DNA of 64,000 nt from Steroidobacteraceae bacterium (GTDB taxonomy: Bacteria; Pseudomonadota; Gammaproteobacteria; Steroidobacterales; Steroidobacteraceae), in assembly GCA_019187185.1 (NCBI GenBank), contig JABAQU010000006.1, positions 38,168 to 102,167 of the forward strand, in the 5' to 3' direction. Position numbers and translations under genes: made by a program. Shown piece by piece: positions 22,578 to 32,063 of this stretch (its first letter is position 1; every line of letters starts with the position of its first letter). The notes beneath the pieces are model-generated. The model was not told the DNA's origin. It ran no database searches and saw only the letters and a list, made by a program, of their open reading frames with translations.

Positions 22578-24749
22578 ATGACTCGCAGCCACACGACGCG
22601 CCCGCGCGCGGTCCTCGCACTCATCACCGGACTCGCGATGATCACTCCCGGTCTGCTCGCCTCTCCCGCGCCCGCAGCGGCGAAGCTCCGCTATCCCGTG
22701 GCGCCGCGCGGCCACGTCGTCGACGACTATTTCGGCACGAAGGTCGCCGATCCCTACCGCGGCTTCGAGGCGCTCGATTCGCCCGCCACCCGCAAGTGGG
22801 TTGCGGCCGAGAACGCGCTCTCGCAGCCCTGGCTCGAGGCGATCCCGCAGCGCGCGTGGGTCAAGGAGCGGCTCACGAAGCTGTGGAACTACGAGCGCTT
22901 CGGCGTGCCGAAGAAGGCGGGCGGCCGTTATTTCTACACGCGCAACGACGGCACGCAGAACCAGAGCGTGCTCTTTGTCGCCGATGGGCTCGAGGGGCCG
23001 GGTCGCGTGCTCTTCGATCCGAACACGGCGAGCAAGGATGCGACGGTCGCGCTCGCGCGGTTCGAACCGAGCCCCGACGGCAAACTGCTCGCCTATGCAC
23101 TGTCGGACGGCGGTACGGACTGGGAGATCTGGCGCGTGCGGCGCGTCGACGATGGCGTCGACCTGCCGGACGAACTGCGCCGCATCAAGTTCTGGCAGGT
23201 GAGCTGGGCGCCCGACGGTTCGGGCATCTACTACAGCCGATACCCGGCGCGCGCCGACGGGCACGGCGACGACGCCGCACGCCCGGCCGTCTATTTCCAC
23301 CGCCTCGGCGAGCCGCAGGAGCGCGATGCGCTGGTGTACGCGGTGACCGACCATCCGAGCCGCGCGCCGTCGGCCGACGTCACCGACGACGGCAAGCTGC
23401 TCGTGATCTCGATTTACGAGGACACGCGGCGCGACGGCGTGGTGCTGAAGGACCTCACGCACCCGGATGGGCACGTGACGCGGCTCTTTACCGACTTCAA
23501 TGCGAACTACGTGTACCTCGGCAGCGATGCGTCGACACTCTGGTTCATGACGACCGCGGGCGCGCCGAACTGGCGTGTACTGGCGGTCGATCGGGCCGAA
23601 CCGAGCGCCGCGAGCGCGCGCACGATCGTGCCCGAGGCCCGCGAGGCGATCGATTCGGCCGACATCGCCGGCGGGCGCGTGCTCGTGAGCTACGTGAAGG
23701 ATGCACGCAATGTCGTCACGCTGTTCGAGGGCGACGGCCGGCGCATCGGCGATGTCGCGCTGCCCGGCTCGGGTTCGGCCGGCAACTTCGAGGCGAAGAG
23801 CACGGACCCCGAGGCGTTCTTCTCGTTCTCGGACTATCTCGCGCCCACCCGCGTCCTGCGCCTCGATGCGGCGGCGAATGCCGTATCGGCGTGGCGTACG
23901 CCGAAGATCGACGCGGACACGAGCGCCTACGTCACCGACCAGGTGTTCTACACGAGCAAGGACGGCACGAAGGTGCCGATGTCGATCACCCACCGGCGCG
24001 ACATGCCGCGCGACGGCAACCAGCCGGTGCTGATGTACGGCTATGGCGGATTCAATATCTCGCTGACCCCGACGTTTCGCCCGACCGTGCTCGCCTGGCT
24101 CGAGATGGGCGGCGTGTATGCCGAGGCCAACCTGCGGGGCGGCGGCGAGTACGGCGAGGCGTGGCACAGCGCCGGTACGCTCACGCACAAGCAGAACGTG
24201 TTCGACGATTTCATCGCTGCCGCGGAGTACCTCATCCGCGAGAAGTACACGCGGCCCGCGCGCATCGCGATCAGCGGCCGGAGCAACGGCGGCCTGCTGG
24301 TCGGCGCCGTGATGGTCGAGCGGCCCGATCTCTTCGGCGCCGCGCTGCCCGCGGTGGGGGTGCTCGACATGCTGCGCTACCAGTATGCGAGCGCCAATGC
24401 GCGCCAGTGGTCCGGCGATTTCGGACTGAGCGAGAAGCCGGACGAGTTTGCCGCGCTCTACCGGTATTCCCCGGTTCACAACGTGAAAAAGGGCGTCTGC
24501 TATCCGCCGACACTCGTGACGACGGCCGATCGCGACGATCGTGTCGTGCCCTGGCACAGCTACAAGTTCGCCGCCGCGCTGCAGGCCGCGCAAGGCTGCG
24601 GCAATCCGGTGCTGATCCGCATCGAGACGCGCGCCGGTCACGGCGCGGGCAAGCCCGTATGGATGCAGATCGAGGATTACGCGGACCAGTGGGCATTTGC
24701 CGCGAAGGCGCTCGGCATGCCCGTGCCTGCAGGCGACGGCGTAAAATGA
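22578..24749 (+). CDS. Prolyl oligopeptidase family serine peptidase (S9A), exported
   Basis: Hydrolyses short peptides after proline; here probably periplasmic. The 723-residue product has a signal peptide (about residues 1-35, ending PAPAAA), an N-terminal lid strand region ([24 protein letters not shown]), a seven-bladed beta-propeller, and a C-terminal alpha/beta-hydrolase domain. The catalytic triad is visible: S569 in SGRSNGG, an aspartate in [10 protein letters not shown] and histidine in [10 protein letters not shown]. All are near-consensus for the family, so activity is likely. Confidence 0.92.
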   Translation: MTRSHTTRPRAVLALITGLAMITPGLLASPAPAAAKLRYPVAPRGHVVDDYFGTKVADPYRGFEALDSPATRKWVAAENALSQPWLEAIPQRAWVKERLTKLWNYERFGVPKKAGGRYFYTRNDGTQNQSVLFVADGLEGPGRVLFDPNTASKDATVALARFEPSPDGKLLAYALSDGGTDWEIWRVRRVDDGVDLPDELRRIKFWQVSWAPDGSGIYYSRYPARADGHGDDAARPAVYFHRLGEPQERDALVYAVTDHPSRAPSADVTDDGKLLVISIYEDTRRDGVVLKDLTHPDGHVTRLFTDFNANYVYLGSDASTLWFMTTAGAPNWRVLAVDRAEPSAASARTIVPEAREAIDSADIAGGRVLVSYVKDARNVVTLFEGDGRRIGDVALPGSGSAGNFEAKSTDPEAFFSFSDYLAPTRVLRLDAAANAVSAWRTPKIDADTSAYVTDQVFYTSKDGTKVPMSITHRRDMPRDGNQPVLMYGYGGFNISLTPTFRPTVLAWLEMGGVYAEANLRGGGEYGEAWHSAGTLTHKQNVFDDFIAAAEYLIREKYTRPARIAISGRSNGGLLVGAVMVERPDLFGAALPAVGVLDMLRYQYASANARQWSGDFGLSEKPDEFAALYRYSPVHNVKKGVCYPPTLVTTADRDDRVVPWHSYKFAAALQAAQGCGNPVLIRIETRAGHGAGKPVWMQIEDYADQWAFAAKALGMPVPAGDGVK

Positions 24750-24845
24750 CGTCATGACGACGCACAGGCACGAGGTCGCGGCGCCGCCGGCGCCGGATCA
24801 GCAGCCGATCCAGCGTACGGTCGGGCGGCGGGTGCCGCCGCCGCA

Positions 24846-25067
24846 ATGGCTGAATACACCCGCCCGGCCACCTGGGCGGACCTGCGCGAGCTCGCGCAGT
24901 ATCTCAACGAAGCGGGCGTCGACTATGCGCTCGCGGGTGGCTACGCGATCGCGGTGCACGGTTTCAACCGCTATTCGGAAGACATCGATATCCTCGTGGA
25001 GCCCGGTGCGGAGAACGCCCGTCGCTGGATCCTGGCGCTCGATGCGCTGAAGAAATCAGGCGCCTGA
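24846..25067 (+). pseudogene. Truncated nucleotidyltransferase fold (AbiEii/MNT-like) remnant
   Basis: A 73-residue open frame with the start of a minimal nucleotidyltransferase: DYALAGGYAIAVHG followed by the DID metal-binding motif in RYSEDIDILVEP and PGAENARRW. Proteins of this type normally continue for another 80 or more residues, but this one stops after LDALKKSGA. Its last 12 bases overlap tail-to-tail with yacG. It is probably a decayed gene end left by rearrangement. A functional mini-protein cannot be excluded. No clear ribosome-binding site. Confidence 0.55.
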
Positions 25068-25262
25068 GCCGCCGTTGCCGCCCGAGGTCGTGCCGAGCGA
25101 CCCGGTGGGCAGTTCCTCGGCCGGCTCGCCCGGAATCGCGTGTTCTTCGCTGAGCCACGCCCCGAGGTCGATCAGGCGGCAGCGCTCGCTGCAGAACGGG
25201 CGATACGGCGACAAGGCCGACCATTCGGTCTCGCGCTTGCAGGTGGGGCAGGGGACTTTCAA
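25056..25262 (-). CDS. yacG: Zinc-binding DNA gyrase inhibitor YacG
   Basis: Small zinc protein that binds GyrB and limits gyrase activity. The 68 residues contain the CPTC pair (residues 5 and 8) and FCSERC pair followed by [10 protein letters not shown], which is diagnostic. The start overlaps the end of zapD by 4 bases. It closes the pilBCD-coaE-zapD-yacG gene order. Confidence 0.93.
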   Translation of the reverse strand: MKVPCPTCKRETEWSALSPYRPFCSERCRLIDLGAWLSEEHAIPGEPAEELPTGSLGTTSGGNGGSGA

Positions 25263-26065
25263 CTGCAGCAGCTCAGCGTGAACGGAATATCATCGGTCGA
25301 TTGCGTGGGGCGCACGCCGAGCCCGTTCCAGCTGAGAAAGCGCACACTCGACCGATAGTGGCTGCCGCTGATCTCGGGATAGAGCCCGAGCGACTGCGGC
25401 AGGCTGATCCGCAGCAGCTGCACCGGGGACTCGCGGTCGAAGGTGATGTGGAACACGCCGCCTTTCGCCGTTTCCTGTCGCGGGCGCCCGCTCTGGCGCG
25501 TGAGCCACAGCAGCTCGGCAATCGCGTCACACAGCGGACGCAGCAGCTCGAGCCATTCGTTGAACGCCTCGGTGCGTGCCGCCGAAGGCTGCTGCAGCCA
25601 GTAGTAGTAGTCGGGCAGGTCGAACTCGCAGGTGCCGCCCGGGATCGCGCTGCGGTGCTTCACGGCGGCGAGGAATTCCGAATCCTTGATCGGCTGCAGG
25701 TACGCCGAGCCCGCTGCGAGCAGTTCGGTGCGCAGGCGCACGAGGTTCGACATCACCGTGCGCAGCCGCGATGCATCGACGTGCGGCTTCGCCTGGAATT
25801 CGTTGAGCAGCGTGAGCTGGCGTTCCAGCTCCTTCAGCGCATCGGCGCGGGCATCGCCGCGACCCGTGATCGCGAGGATGTCGATGAGGCTCGCCACCGC
25901 GGCGCGGCTGCCCCATTCGCTCGCGCGCTCGTTGTGGTACGAGGCCTGGCTGTACAGGAAGTCGATGCGCAGGAAGGTGCGCATGCGCTCGGTGAGCGGC
26001 TGCTCGAACACGAGTTCGGCCTCGTCCGCCACCGGGGGATCCGCCTGCGCCAGTTCCTCTGACAT
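25259..26065 (-). CDS. zapD: Cell division protein ZapD
   Basis: Cytoplasmic FtsZ-bundling protein that stabilises the Z ring. The 268-residue product has the family's [20 protein letters not shown] near the N-terminus, an alpha-helical middle, and a C-terminal beta domain ending [23 protein letters not shown]. It lies 4 bases downstream of coaE and overlaps yacG, the conserved arrangement in gammaproteobacteria. Confidence 0.93.
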   Translation of the reverse strand: MSEELAQADPPVADEAELVFEQPLTERMRTFLRIDFLYSQASYHNERASEWGSRAAVASLIDILAITGRGDARADALKELERQLTLLNEFQAKPHVDASRLRTVMSNLVRLRTELLAAGSAYLQPIKDSEFLAAVKHRSAIPGGTCEFDLPDYYYWLQQPSAARTEAFNEWLELLRPLCDAIAELLWLTRQSGRPRQETAKGGVFHITFDRESPVQLLRISLPQSLGLYPEISGSHYRSSVRFLSWNGLGVRPTQSTDDIPFTLSCCS

Positions 26066-26069
26066 CCGG

Positions 26070-26711
26070 CTATTGTGCTTGACCGCCTCCGCCCGCGTAA
26101 ACGGCTGCGGCGTCGAGATAGCGGCCGTGGAGCCGCTCGACCTCGCGCGCGAGCGCCTTCAGGTCGCCTTCGTTGCGGATCACGTCGTCGGCCGCGGCGA
26201 GCCGCTCCGCACGGCTCGCCTGTGCGGCGATGAGCGCTCGCGCTTGCGCGAGGGTCGAGCCGTCACGCGCCTGCAGGCGGCGGATCTGCGTGGTCTCCTC
26301 GGCATCGACCACGAGCACACGGTCGGCGCGCGAGCGCGAGCCGCCCTCGACGAGCAGCGGGATCGCGAGGATCTGGTAGGGCCCGCCGGCCGCGGCGGAG
26401 CGCGCGTCCATTTCGGCGCGGATCGCCGGGTGGGTCAGCGCCTCGAGCCGCTTGCGCGCCGCGCCGGCCTCTGCCGTGTCGCCGAACACGCGCGCACGCA
26501 GCGCCCGGCGGTCGAGCGAGCCGTCGGCGGCGATCACCTCGTCGCCGAATTCCGCCCGGATCCGGCTGAGGAGCGCCGTGCCGGGGGCGACCACATCGCG
26601 GGCGATCACGTCCGCGTCGATGACCGGGATGCCGAGCGCGGCGAACAGGTTCGCGACGGTGCTCTTGCCGCTCGCGATGCCGCCGGTGAGGCCGATGCGA
26701 TAGGGACGCAT
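26070..26711 (-). CDS. coaE: Dephospho-CoA kinase CoaE
   Basis: Catalyses the last step of coenzyme A synthesis, phosphorylating the 3'-hydroxyl of dephospho-CoA. The 213 residues include the P-loop GLTGGIASGKSTVANLF at the N-terminus, then PVIDADVIARDVV and the lid-region QIRRLQARDGSTLAQA. In relatives it directly follows pilD; here a DUF4160/DUF2442 pair intervenes. Confidence 0.96.
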   Translation of the reverse strand: MRPYRIGLTGGIASGKSTVANLFAALGIPVIDADVIARDVVAPGTALLSRIRAEFGDEVIAADGSLDRRALRARVFGDTAEAGAARKRLEALTHPAIRAEMDARSAAAGGPYQILAIPLLVEGGSRSRADRVLVVDAEETTQIRRLQARDGSTLAQARALIAAQASRAERLAAADDVIRNEGDLKALAREVERLHGRYLDAAAVYAGGGGQAQ

Positions 26712-26728
26712 GCCGCGCGAGCAGGCGA

Positions 26729-27004
26729 CTAGGCGCCCGATGACGACTTCGACACGAGCGGAAAGGCCTGGGGTTCCCGTATCGACTCGACCGCGAGGTC
26801 GATGTCGAGCTCAGGCCAGTACAAGTGGTGCGGCGAGGGTCGTTCCACGTGAGAGAGCTGTGCGATGGTCGCACGCCGGAACCACGGAAAATGCTCGAAG
26901 GCCAGAAACAGCTCCTCTGCACCAAGCAGAAGCCAGAAACCCTGATGCGAAACGTTGGTGATCTCAGCGAGTGAAGTATCTGTTCCAGGCGTCACGGAAG
27001 ACAT
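26729..27004 (-). CDS. DUF2442 protein, putative antitoxin partner
   Basis: A 91-residue protein with the DUF2442 pattern: a strand SLAEITNVSHQGFWLLL, a middle FLAFEHFPWFRRATI and the closing LYWPELDIDLAVESIREP. DUF2442 proteins are often paired with DUF4160 genes, as here, and the pair has been proposed from genome context to be a toxin-antitoxin-like unit. The start MSSVTPGTD lies inside the end of the DUF4160 gene (41-base overlap). The biochemical role is not known to me. Confidence 0.78.
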   Translation of the reverse strand: MSSVTPGTDTSLAEITNVSHQGFWLLLGAEELFLAFEHFPWFRRATIAQLSHVERPSPHHLYWPELDIDLAVESIREPQAFPLVSKSSSGA

Positions 27005-27203
27005 CGGAATTATCCTCGACAATAGCCTTGGCAATTCGCAGGCTTCGCGGGTCCATCCCGGAATTCTGCGCCAATTCGACGCGGGGCTCCAGCCAGAACT
27101 TGGCTTCGCTAGCGGCGCCCTGAACATGGACGTGCATGCGGGGCTCCTCGCGAGAAAAGAAATAGAAACGATATCCGCGATCGCGCAGGATCGTGGGGCT
27201 CAT
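26964..27203 (-). CDS. DUF4160 protein, putative toxin-antitoxin partner
   Basis: A 79-residue protein matching DUF4160: MSPTILRDRGYRFYFFSREE, then PRMHVHVQG with the conserved histidines, and a C-terminal helix ending DAWNRYF. The codons and flanks are visibly richer in A and T than the surrounding pilus genes, which suggests transfer. It overlaps the DUF2442 gene by 41 bases. The start at 27203 is preferred by homology; earlier in-frame codons exist. Confidence 0.78.
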   Translation of the reverse strand: MSPTILRDRGYRFYFFSREEPRMHVHVQGAASEAKFWLEPRVELAQNSGMDPRSLRIAKAIVEDNSDVFRDAWNRYFTR

Positions 27204-27322
27204 GGTCAATCGTGTGATCACTGCGGTCAAGGTTGCCAGTCCGCAATTCGTGTGCGTTCGGGCAGATTTGCGGGCCGGACACTCGAATTCGCGAATGCCC
27301 AAGGCAGGGTTCGCAGCTGCGT

Positions 27323-28171
27323 TCACCGTCCTGGCGCGAACATGCCGAGGTAGCCGTTCACGAGTTCGGGGCCCCACATCAGTGCGATCCAGCCCGCAGC
27401 CGCGAGGAACGGGCCGAACGGTATCGGCACGTTGCGGTCGCGCCCGCGCAGGACGATGAGCGCAATGCCGGTCACCGCGCCGACCGCGGCGGACAGCAGG
27501 ATGATCGGCAGCAGCATCTGCCAGCCGAGCCACGCGCCGAGCGCGGCGAGCAGCTTGAAATCGCCGTAGCCCATGCCTTCCTTGCCGGTCGCGACGCGAA
27601 AGAGGTGGTACACCGACCACAGCGAGAGATAGCCCGCGAGCGCGCCGATGATCGCCTCGCGCGGGCCTGCGGCGGTGTAGCCGAGCACGCTCGCCGCGAG
27701 GCCGAGCCACAGGAGCGGCAGCGTGAGCGCATCGGGCAGCAGCTGCGTATCGAGATCGATGAACGTCAAGGCGATCAGGAACCAGGTGAGCGCGAGCGCG
27801 GCGCCAAGGGCCGGCAGCGCAGTGGGACCGGCACCGAACCTCCACGCGACCGCGGCTGACAACACGCCGGTCAGCAACTCGACGAACGGGTAGCGCACAC
27901 TGATCTTCGCCTTGCAGCTCGCGCAGCGGCCGCGGAGCGCGAGCCAGCTGAGCACCGGCACGTTGTGCCAGGCCTTGATCGGTGCCTTGCAAGCCGGGCA
28001 GGCCGAGCGCGGGACCACGAGGTTGAAGCGCGGCGCCTCGGGTGTCTCCCGACCGGCGAGTTCATCGCACTGCCGTCGCCATTGCCGGTCGAGGATGACC
28101 GGCGTGCGATGGACGACCACGTTCAGGAAGCTGCCGATCAGCAGCCCCAGAACGAAGCACGCCGCGATCAC
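27323..28171 (-). CDS. pilD: Prepilin peptidase/N-methyltransferase PilD
   Basis: Inner-membrane aspartyl protease that cleaves prepilins after glycine and N-methylates the new N-terminus. The 282 residues have the N-terminal GLLIGSFLNVVVHR, two zinc-binding CxxC pairs (CPAC, CASC), the catalytic aspartates in FIDLDTQLLPD and GYGDFKLL, and about eight membrane segments. The start overlaps the pilC stop by 4 bases. PilA encoded nearby is its substrate. Confidence 0.95.
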   Translation of the reverse strand: MIAACFVLGLLIGSFLNVVVHRTPVILDRQWRRQCDELAGRETPEAPRFNLVVPRSACPACKAPIKAWHNVPVLSWLALRGRCASCKAKISVRYPFVELLTGVLSAAVAWRFGAGPTALPALGAALALTWFLIALTFIDLDTQLLPDALTLPLLWLGLAASVLGYTAAGPREAIIGALAGYLSLWSVYHLFRVATGKEGMGYGDFKLLAALGAWLGWQMLLPIILLSAAVGAVTGIALIVLRGRDRNVPIPFGPFLAAAGWIALMWGPELVNGYLGMFAPGR

Positions 28172-29406
28172 ACGACCGCGCCGAGCTTGAAGATCGGCAG
28201 GTACATTGCGATCACGAGGCCGCCGACGAGCACGCCGAGCACCGCCATGATCAGCGGCTCGAGGAGGCTCGACATGCTGTCGACCGCGTTGTCGACCTCG
28301 GCCTCGTAGAACTCGGCGACCTTCGCCGACATCTGATCGAGCGCCCCGGCTTCCTCGCCGACCGCGACCATCTGGATCACCATGTTCGGGAAGAGCTGCG
28401 TGTTCTCCATCGCCCGCTGCAGGCGCTGGCCGGTCGCGACTTCATCGCGCATCCGCATCACCGCATTCTCGTAGATGATGTTGCCTGTGGCGCCGGCGAC
28501 CGATTCGAGCGCCTCGACGAGCGGCACGCCCGCAGCGAACATCGTCGACAGCGTGCGCGCATAGCGCGCGATCGCCGACTTGGTCAGGATCGGGCCGACG
28601 ATCGGCAGCTTGAGCGACACGCGATCGAGCACTTCGCGCATCCGCCGCGAACGCTTCTTGAAGTACATGAACGCGTAGACACCGCCGCCGATGAACACTG
28701 CGATCAGCAGGCCATGCTTCTGGACGGCCTTCGACAGGTTGATCACGAACTGCGTGAACGCAGGCAGCTCGGCACCGAATCCCTTGAACAGGCTTTCGAA
28801 CTGCGGGATCACGAAGATCAGCAGGATCAGCGTGACGACCACGGCCACCACCATGACGGCAGCGGGGTAGAAGAGGGCCTTCTTGACCTTCTTCTTGATC
28901 GCTTCGGTCTTTTCCTTGTAGGTCGCGATCTTGTCGAGCAGGTTCTCGAGCGCACCCGCCTGCTCGCCCGCCTCGACGAGGTTCACATAGAGATCGTCGA
29001 AGTAGAGCGGGTACTTCGCGAGCGCTTCGTGCAGCGACGTGCCGCCCTCGATGTCCTGCTTGATGTCTAGGATCAGCTTCTGCACCGAGGGCTTCTCGTG
29101 GCCGTTGCCGACGATTTCAAATGCCTGCACGAGCGGAATGCCGGACGCGAGCATTGTCGCGAGCTGGCGGCTGAACACCGCGATGTCTTCGGGCTTGACC
29201 TTGCCGCTCGACTTGAACGCCGACGACTGCTTCTTGATCTTTGACGGTGCGATGCCCTGACGGCGCAGCTCCGCACGCAGTGCGGCTTCGTCAGGCGCGA
29301 GGCTCTTGCCCTTGACGCGATTGCCGCGCTTGTCCATGCCCTCCCACGCAAACGGGATGTCCCGCTTGATCGTGCGGACGGTGGTGGTTGCTGCCGCGTT
29401 AGCCAT
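28168..29406 (-). CDS. pilC: Type IV pilus inner-membrane platform protein PilC
   Basis: Polytopic platform protein that couples the PilB ATPase to pilin insertion. The 412-residue product has two T2SSF domains (about residues 70-200 and 275-395), each with the E-A-G-E pattern (VEAGEQAGALENLLDKIA and VGEEAGALDQMSAKVAE), and three membrane segments. It lies 17 bases after pilB and overlaps pilD. Confidence 0.96.
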   Translation of the reverse strand: MANAAATTTVRTIKRDIPFAWEGMDKRGNRVKGKSLAPDEAALRAELRRQGIAPSKIKKQSSAFKSSGKVKPEDIAVFSRQLATMLASGIPLVQAFEIVGNGHEKPSVQKLILDIKQDIEGGTSLHEALAKYPLYFDDLYVNLVEAGEQAGALENLLDKIATYKEKTEAIKKKVKKALFYPAAVMVVAVVVTLILLIFVIPQFESLFKGFGAELPAFTQFVINLSKAVQKHGLLIAVFIGGGVYAFMYFKKRSRRMREVLDRVSLKLPIVGPILTKSAIARYARTLSTMFAAGVPLVEALESVAGATGNIIYENAVMRMRDEVATGQRLQRAMENTQLFPNMVIQMVAVGEEAGALDQMSAKVAEFYEAEVDNAVDSMSSLLEPLIMAVLGVLVGGLVIAMYLPIFKLGAVV

Positions 29407-29423
29407 ATGCGATCTCCGTCAGG

Positions 29424-31166
29424 TCACTCGATCGTGACACTGTTGACCTCTTCGAGGCTCGTCATGCCCTGCTTTACTTTCTCGAGACCCGATCGGCGCA
29501 GGTCCCACACACCCATCTTCCTTGCCGCATCACCGATCGAGATCGCGTTGCCGCCTTCCATGATGATGCGACCGATTTCGTCGGTGACGGGCAGCACCTG
29601 GTAGATGCCCACACGGCCCTTGTAGCCGTCGGTGCAGGCCTGGCAGCCCTTCGGGCCGTACACCTTGATGCCCGCCTCGACGTCTTCCTTCGGAAACCCT
29701 TCCTTGAGCAGCGCTTCGGCGGGAATGTCGACGAGGTGCTTGCACTGCGTGCAGAGGCGTCGTGCGAGGCGTTGCGCGATGATCAGGCTCACCGAGGTCG
29801 CGATCGCGTAGGGCTTCACGCCCATGTCGATCATGCGGGTGAGGGTCTGCGGTGCGTCGTTTGTGTGCAGCGTGGAGAGCACGAGGTGCCCGGTCTGCGC
29901 GGCCTTGATCGCGATTTCCGCAGTCTCGAGGTCGCGGATCTCGCCGACCATCACCACGTCCGGGTCCTGGCGCAGGAACGCGCGCAGCGCGGAAGCGAAC
30001 GTGAGGCCCACCTTCGGGTTCACGTTCACCTGATTGACGCCCGGAAGGTTGATTTCCGCGGGGTCTTCCGCGGTCGAGATGTTCGTGTCCTCGCGGTTCA
30101 GGATGTTGAGGCCCGTGTAGAGCGACACCGTCTTGCCGCTGCCCGTGGGGCCTGTCACGAGGATCATGCCCTGCGGCTTTTCGAGGTACTTGAGGTACAG
30201 GTCCTTCTGGAACGGCTCGTAGCCGAGCGCATCGATGCCGAGCATCGCCTGCGAGGGGTCGAGGATGCGCGCGACGATCTTCTCGCCGTAGAGCGTCGGG
30301 CAGGTGCTGACACGAAAGTCGATCGCCCGCGTCTTCGACAGTTTCATCTTGATGCGGCCGTCCTGCGGCACGCGGCGCTCGGCGATATCGAGCCGCGACA
30401 TCACCTTGATGCGTGCGCAGATCTTCTGCGAGAGCTGCACGGGCGGCTGCGCCACTTCCTTCAGCACACCGTCCATGCGGTAGCGGACACGGTAGGTCTT
30501 CTCGTAAGGCTCGAAGTGAATGTCCGACGCACCGCGGCGGATCGCGTCCAGCATCACCTTGTTCACGAACTTGACGATCGGCGCGTCGTCGACATCGTCG
30601 CGGGTAATGCCGGCGTCATTCTCGTCCTCGCCACCAGTGACCTCGAGGCCTTCGAGGTCGACGCCTTCCTCATCGGTGAGGTTCGGCATCTGCGTGTCGA
30701 CTTGCTCGAGCGACTTGTCGACGGCGCGCTGCAGCTTGTCGTCCTCGACGACGATTGCCTCGATGCCGAGCCCGGTCGCGAACTTGATCTCGTCGATCGC
30801 GTGCAGGTTGGTCGGATCGGCGACCGCCAGGAACAGGCGCTTGCCACGGCGAAAGAGCGGCAGCACGCGGTGCTTGGCGAGTAGCTTGTCGTTGACGAGG
30901 CGGACGAGATCGAGATCGATGGCGAGGCTGTCGAGATCGAGCAGCGGCACGCCGAATTCGTGCGAGGCCGCCACGGCGATATCGCGTGCACGTGCCGCGC
31001 CCATGCCGATCAACTGCGTGACGAAGCCGCCCTTGCGGTCGCGGGCGGACTGCAGCGCGCTTTGCATCGTCGGCTCGTCCACGAGCCCGTCCTGCACGAG
31101 CCGCTGGGGCAGCCCGCCCAAGGCGGAGCGCGAGCCTCCGATGGCGAGAGATGCGTTATCGTTCAT
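29424..31166 (-). CDS. pilB: Type IV pilus assembly ATPase PilB
   Basis: Cytoplasmic hexameric ATPase that powers pilus extension. The 580 residues comprise an N-terminal MshEN domain (about residues 20-150), Walker A GPTGSGKT, an aspartate box region, the Walker B/His box DVVMVGEIRDLETAEIA and STLHTNDA, and a tetracysteine zinc site (CTQC, CQAC). It heads the pilB-pilC-pilD run, which is transcribed away from pilA but on the same strand, downstream of the pilA terminator. Confidence 0.97.
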   Translation of the reverse strand: MNDNASLAIGGSRSALGGLPQRLVQDGLVDEPTMQSALQSARDRKGGFVTQLIGMGAARARDIAVAASHEFGVPLLDLDSLAIDLDLVRLVNDKLLAKHRVLPLFRRGKRLFLAVADPTNLHAIDEIKFATGLGIEAIVVEDDKLQRAVDKSLEQVDTQMPNLTDEEGVDLEGLEVTGGEDENDAGITRDDVDDAPIVKFVNKVMLDAIRRGASDIHFEPYEKTYRVRYRMDGVLKEVAQPPVQLSQKICARIKVMSRLDIAERRVPQDGRIKMKLSKTRAIDFRVSTCPTLYGEKIVARILDPSQAMLGIDALGYEPFQKDLYLKYLEKPQGMILVTGPTGSGKTVSLYTGLNILNREDTNISTAEDPAEINLPGVNQVNVNPKVGLTFASALRAFLRQDPDVVMVGEIRDLETAEIAIKAAQTGHLVLSTLHTNDAPQTLTRMIDMGVKPYAIATSVSLIIAQRLARRLCTQCKHLVDIPAEALLKEGFPKEDVEAGIKVYGPKGCQACTDGYKGRVGIYQVLPVTDEIGRIIMEGGNAISIGDAARKMGVWDLRRSGLEKVKQGMTSLEEVNSVTIE

Positions 31167-31204
31167 GCACTTGCAGCAAGCAGACCACGGTCCGTCGGAT
31201 CAAT

Positions 31205-31232
31205 AGTGTACCGGAGGGCGACCCCCGGGCAA
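31205..31232 (-). promoter_or_regulatory. Possible sigma-70 promoter for pilBCD
   Basis: On the minus strand TTGCCC (31232-31227) and TACACT (31210-31205) have a 16-base spacer. A perfect TTGACA at 31239-31234 is also present, but 23 bases from this -10, so it is probably coincidental. The leader to the pilB start would be about 30 bases. Confidence 0.4.
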
Positions 31233-31290
31233 TTGTCAAATCCTGCGGGATGGTCGCACAGCCGCCGGGACCTCTGCGTGATTCGGCTCC

Positions 31291-31321
31291 CAAAAAGGAA
31301 AGCCCCTCCGGAGAGGGGCTT
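31291..31321 (-). terminator. Intrinsic terminator of pilA
   Basis: On the minus strand AAGCCCCTC (31321-31313) and GAGGGGCTT (31308-31300) form a perfect 9-bp stem with a 4-base loop, followed by TCCTTTTT. It lies 26 bases beyond the pilA stop codon and separates the abundant pilin message from pilBCD. Confidence 0.85.
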
Positions 31322-31346
31322 CGATAGACACCAGGGGCGTGCTCTA

Positions 31347-31853
31347 TCAGCTGCGGCAGTTCGCCGGCAGATACTTGGCTAACACCGTGGTGCCGTCAGC
31401 GGCAGATGGCACCGTCGGATCCGTGACGCCAGCGGGCGCGGCGGCGCGGCCGCAGACCCACACTACGTCTCCATTCAAGCTGAGGCGCGGACGAAGATCG
31501 AGCAGGTTCTGCGCGGCGTTGGCGAGGTTCGCGTTGGCCTGGACGCCGTACGTGATGCGGATCGTGCCCGGGTCGACGATCGTCACAGATGTGACGTACT
31601 TGCCGCTCGGGTTGTTCGTGTACCCGAGCTGACCGGGGGCGTTACCGACGAGCGCATTAGGCCACGCTCCAGTGTTCGCATAGTACTCCGCGACCGACGC
31701 CTTGACGGCACTCGCGAGGTTCAGGCCTTCAGTGGCCTGCGAACGGATCGTGTAGTCCTGATACGCCGGGATCGCGATCGCGGCGAGAATGCCGATGATC
31801 GCGACGACGATCATCAGTTCGATGAGGGTGAAACCCTTTTGCATAGTCTTCAT
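31347..31853 (-). CDS. pilA: Type IV major pilin PilA
   Basis: Structural pilus subunit. The prepilin has a short leader MKTMQKG cut before [20 protein letters not shown] by PilD; glutamate 5 of the mature protein is present. The globular domain ends in two cysteines (VWVCG and PANCRS) that probably form the C-terminal disulfide loop. I chose ATG 31853 because AAGGAG lies 8 bases upstream; the earlier TTG at 31859 is too close to it. A sigma-54 promoter precedes it and a strong terminator follows. Confidence 0.95.
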   Translation of the reverse strand: MKTMQKGFTLIELMIVVAIIGILAAIAIPAYQDYTIRSQATEGLNLASAVKASVAEYYANTGAWPNALVGNAPGQLGYTNNPSGKYVTSVTIVDPGTIRITYGVQANANLANAAQNLLDLRPRLSLNGDVVWVCGRAAAPAGVTDPTVPSAADGTTVLAKYLPANCRS

Positions 31854-31931
31854 TGACAAAACTCCTTGAGGTCCAAGATTCCGGGTCGATACACAAGTTC
31901 GCGGCGAGTTCCGCCTGCGGGGAAATCATGA

Positions 31932-31947
31932 AGCAATGGCCGTGCCA
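31932..31947 (-). promoter_or_regulatory. Sigma-54 (RpoN) promoter of pilA
   Basis: On the minus strand TGGCACG, four bases, then TTGCT: a full match to the -24/-12 consensus with the obligatory GG and GC correctly spaced. Transcription would start near 31921, about 68 bases before the pilA ATG. The sigma-54 activator PilR is encoded nearby, and pilA is the classical PilR target. Confidence 0.9.
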
Positions 31948-32063
31948 GCAATGTGATGCGGTTCTAACTTGCTGATGCGCCATGGGTTCGTGTTTTCGCG
32001 ACACCGTTATGTCTTGCGCGCCCTGTCACTGCGGCGCGACGTCGTCGTACACATCGCGTCAAC

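Noticed and set aside
24754..25050. A 98-codon + strand frame starting before the nucleotidyltransferase remnant
   Set aside because: It is an out-of-frame reading of the same region with low-complexity Arg/Ser content and no family pattern.
31234..31239. Perfect TTGACA on the minus strand as the pilB -35
   Set aside because: The nearest plausible -10 is 23 bases away, too far for sigma-70; a TTGCCC with a 16-base spacer is better placed.
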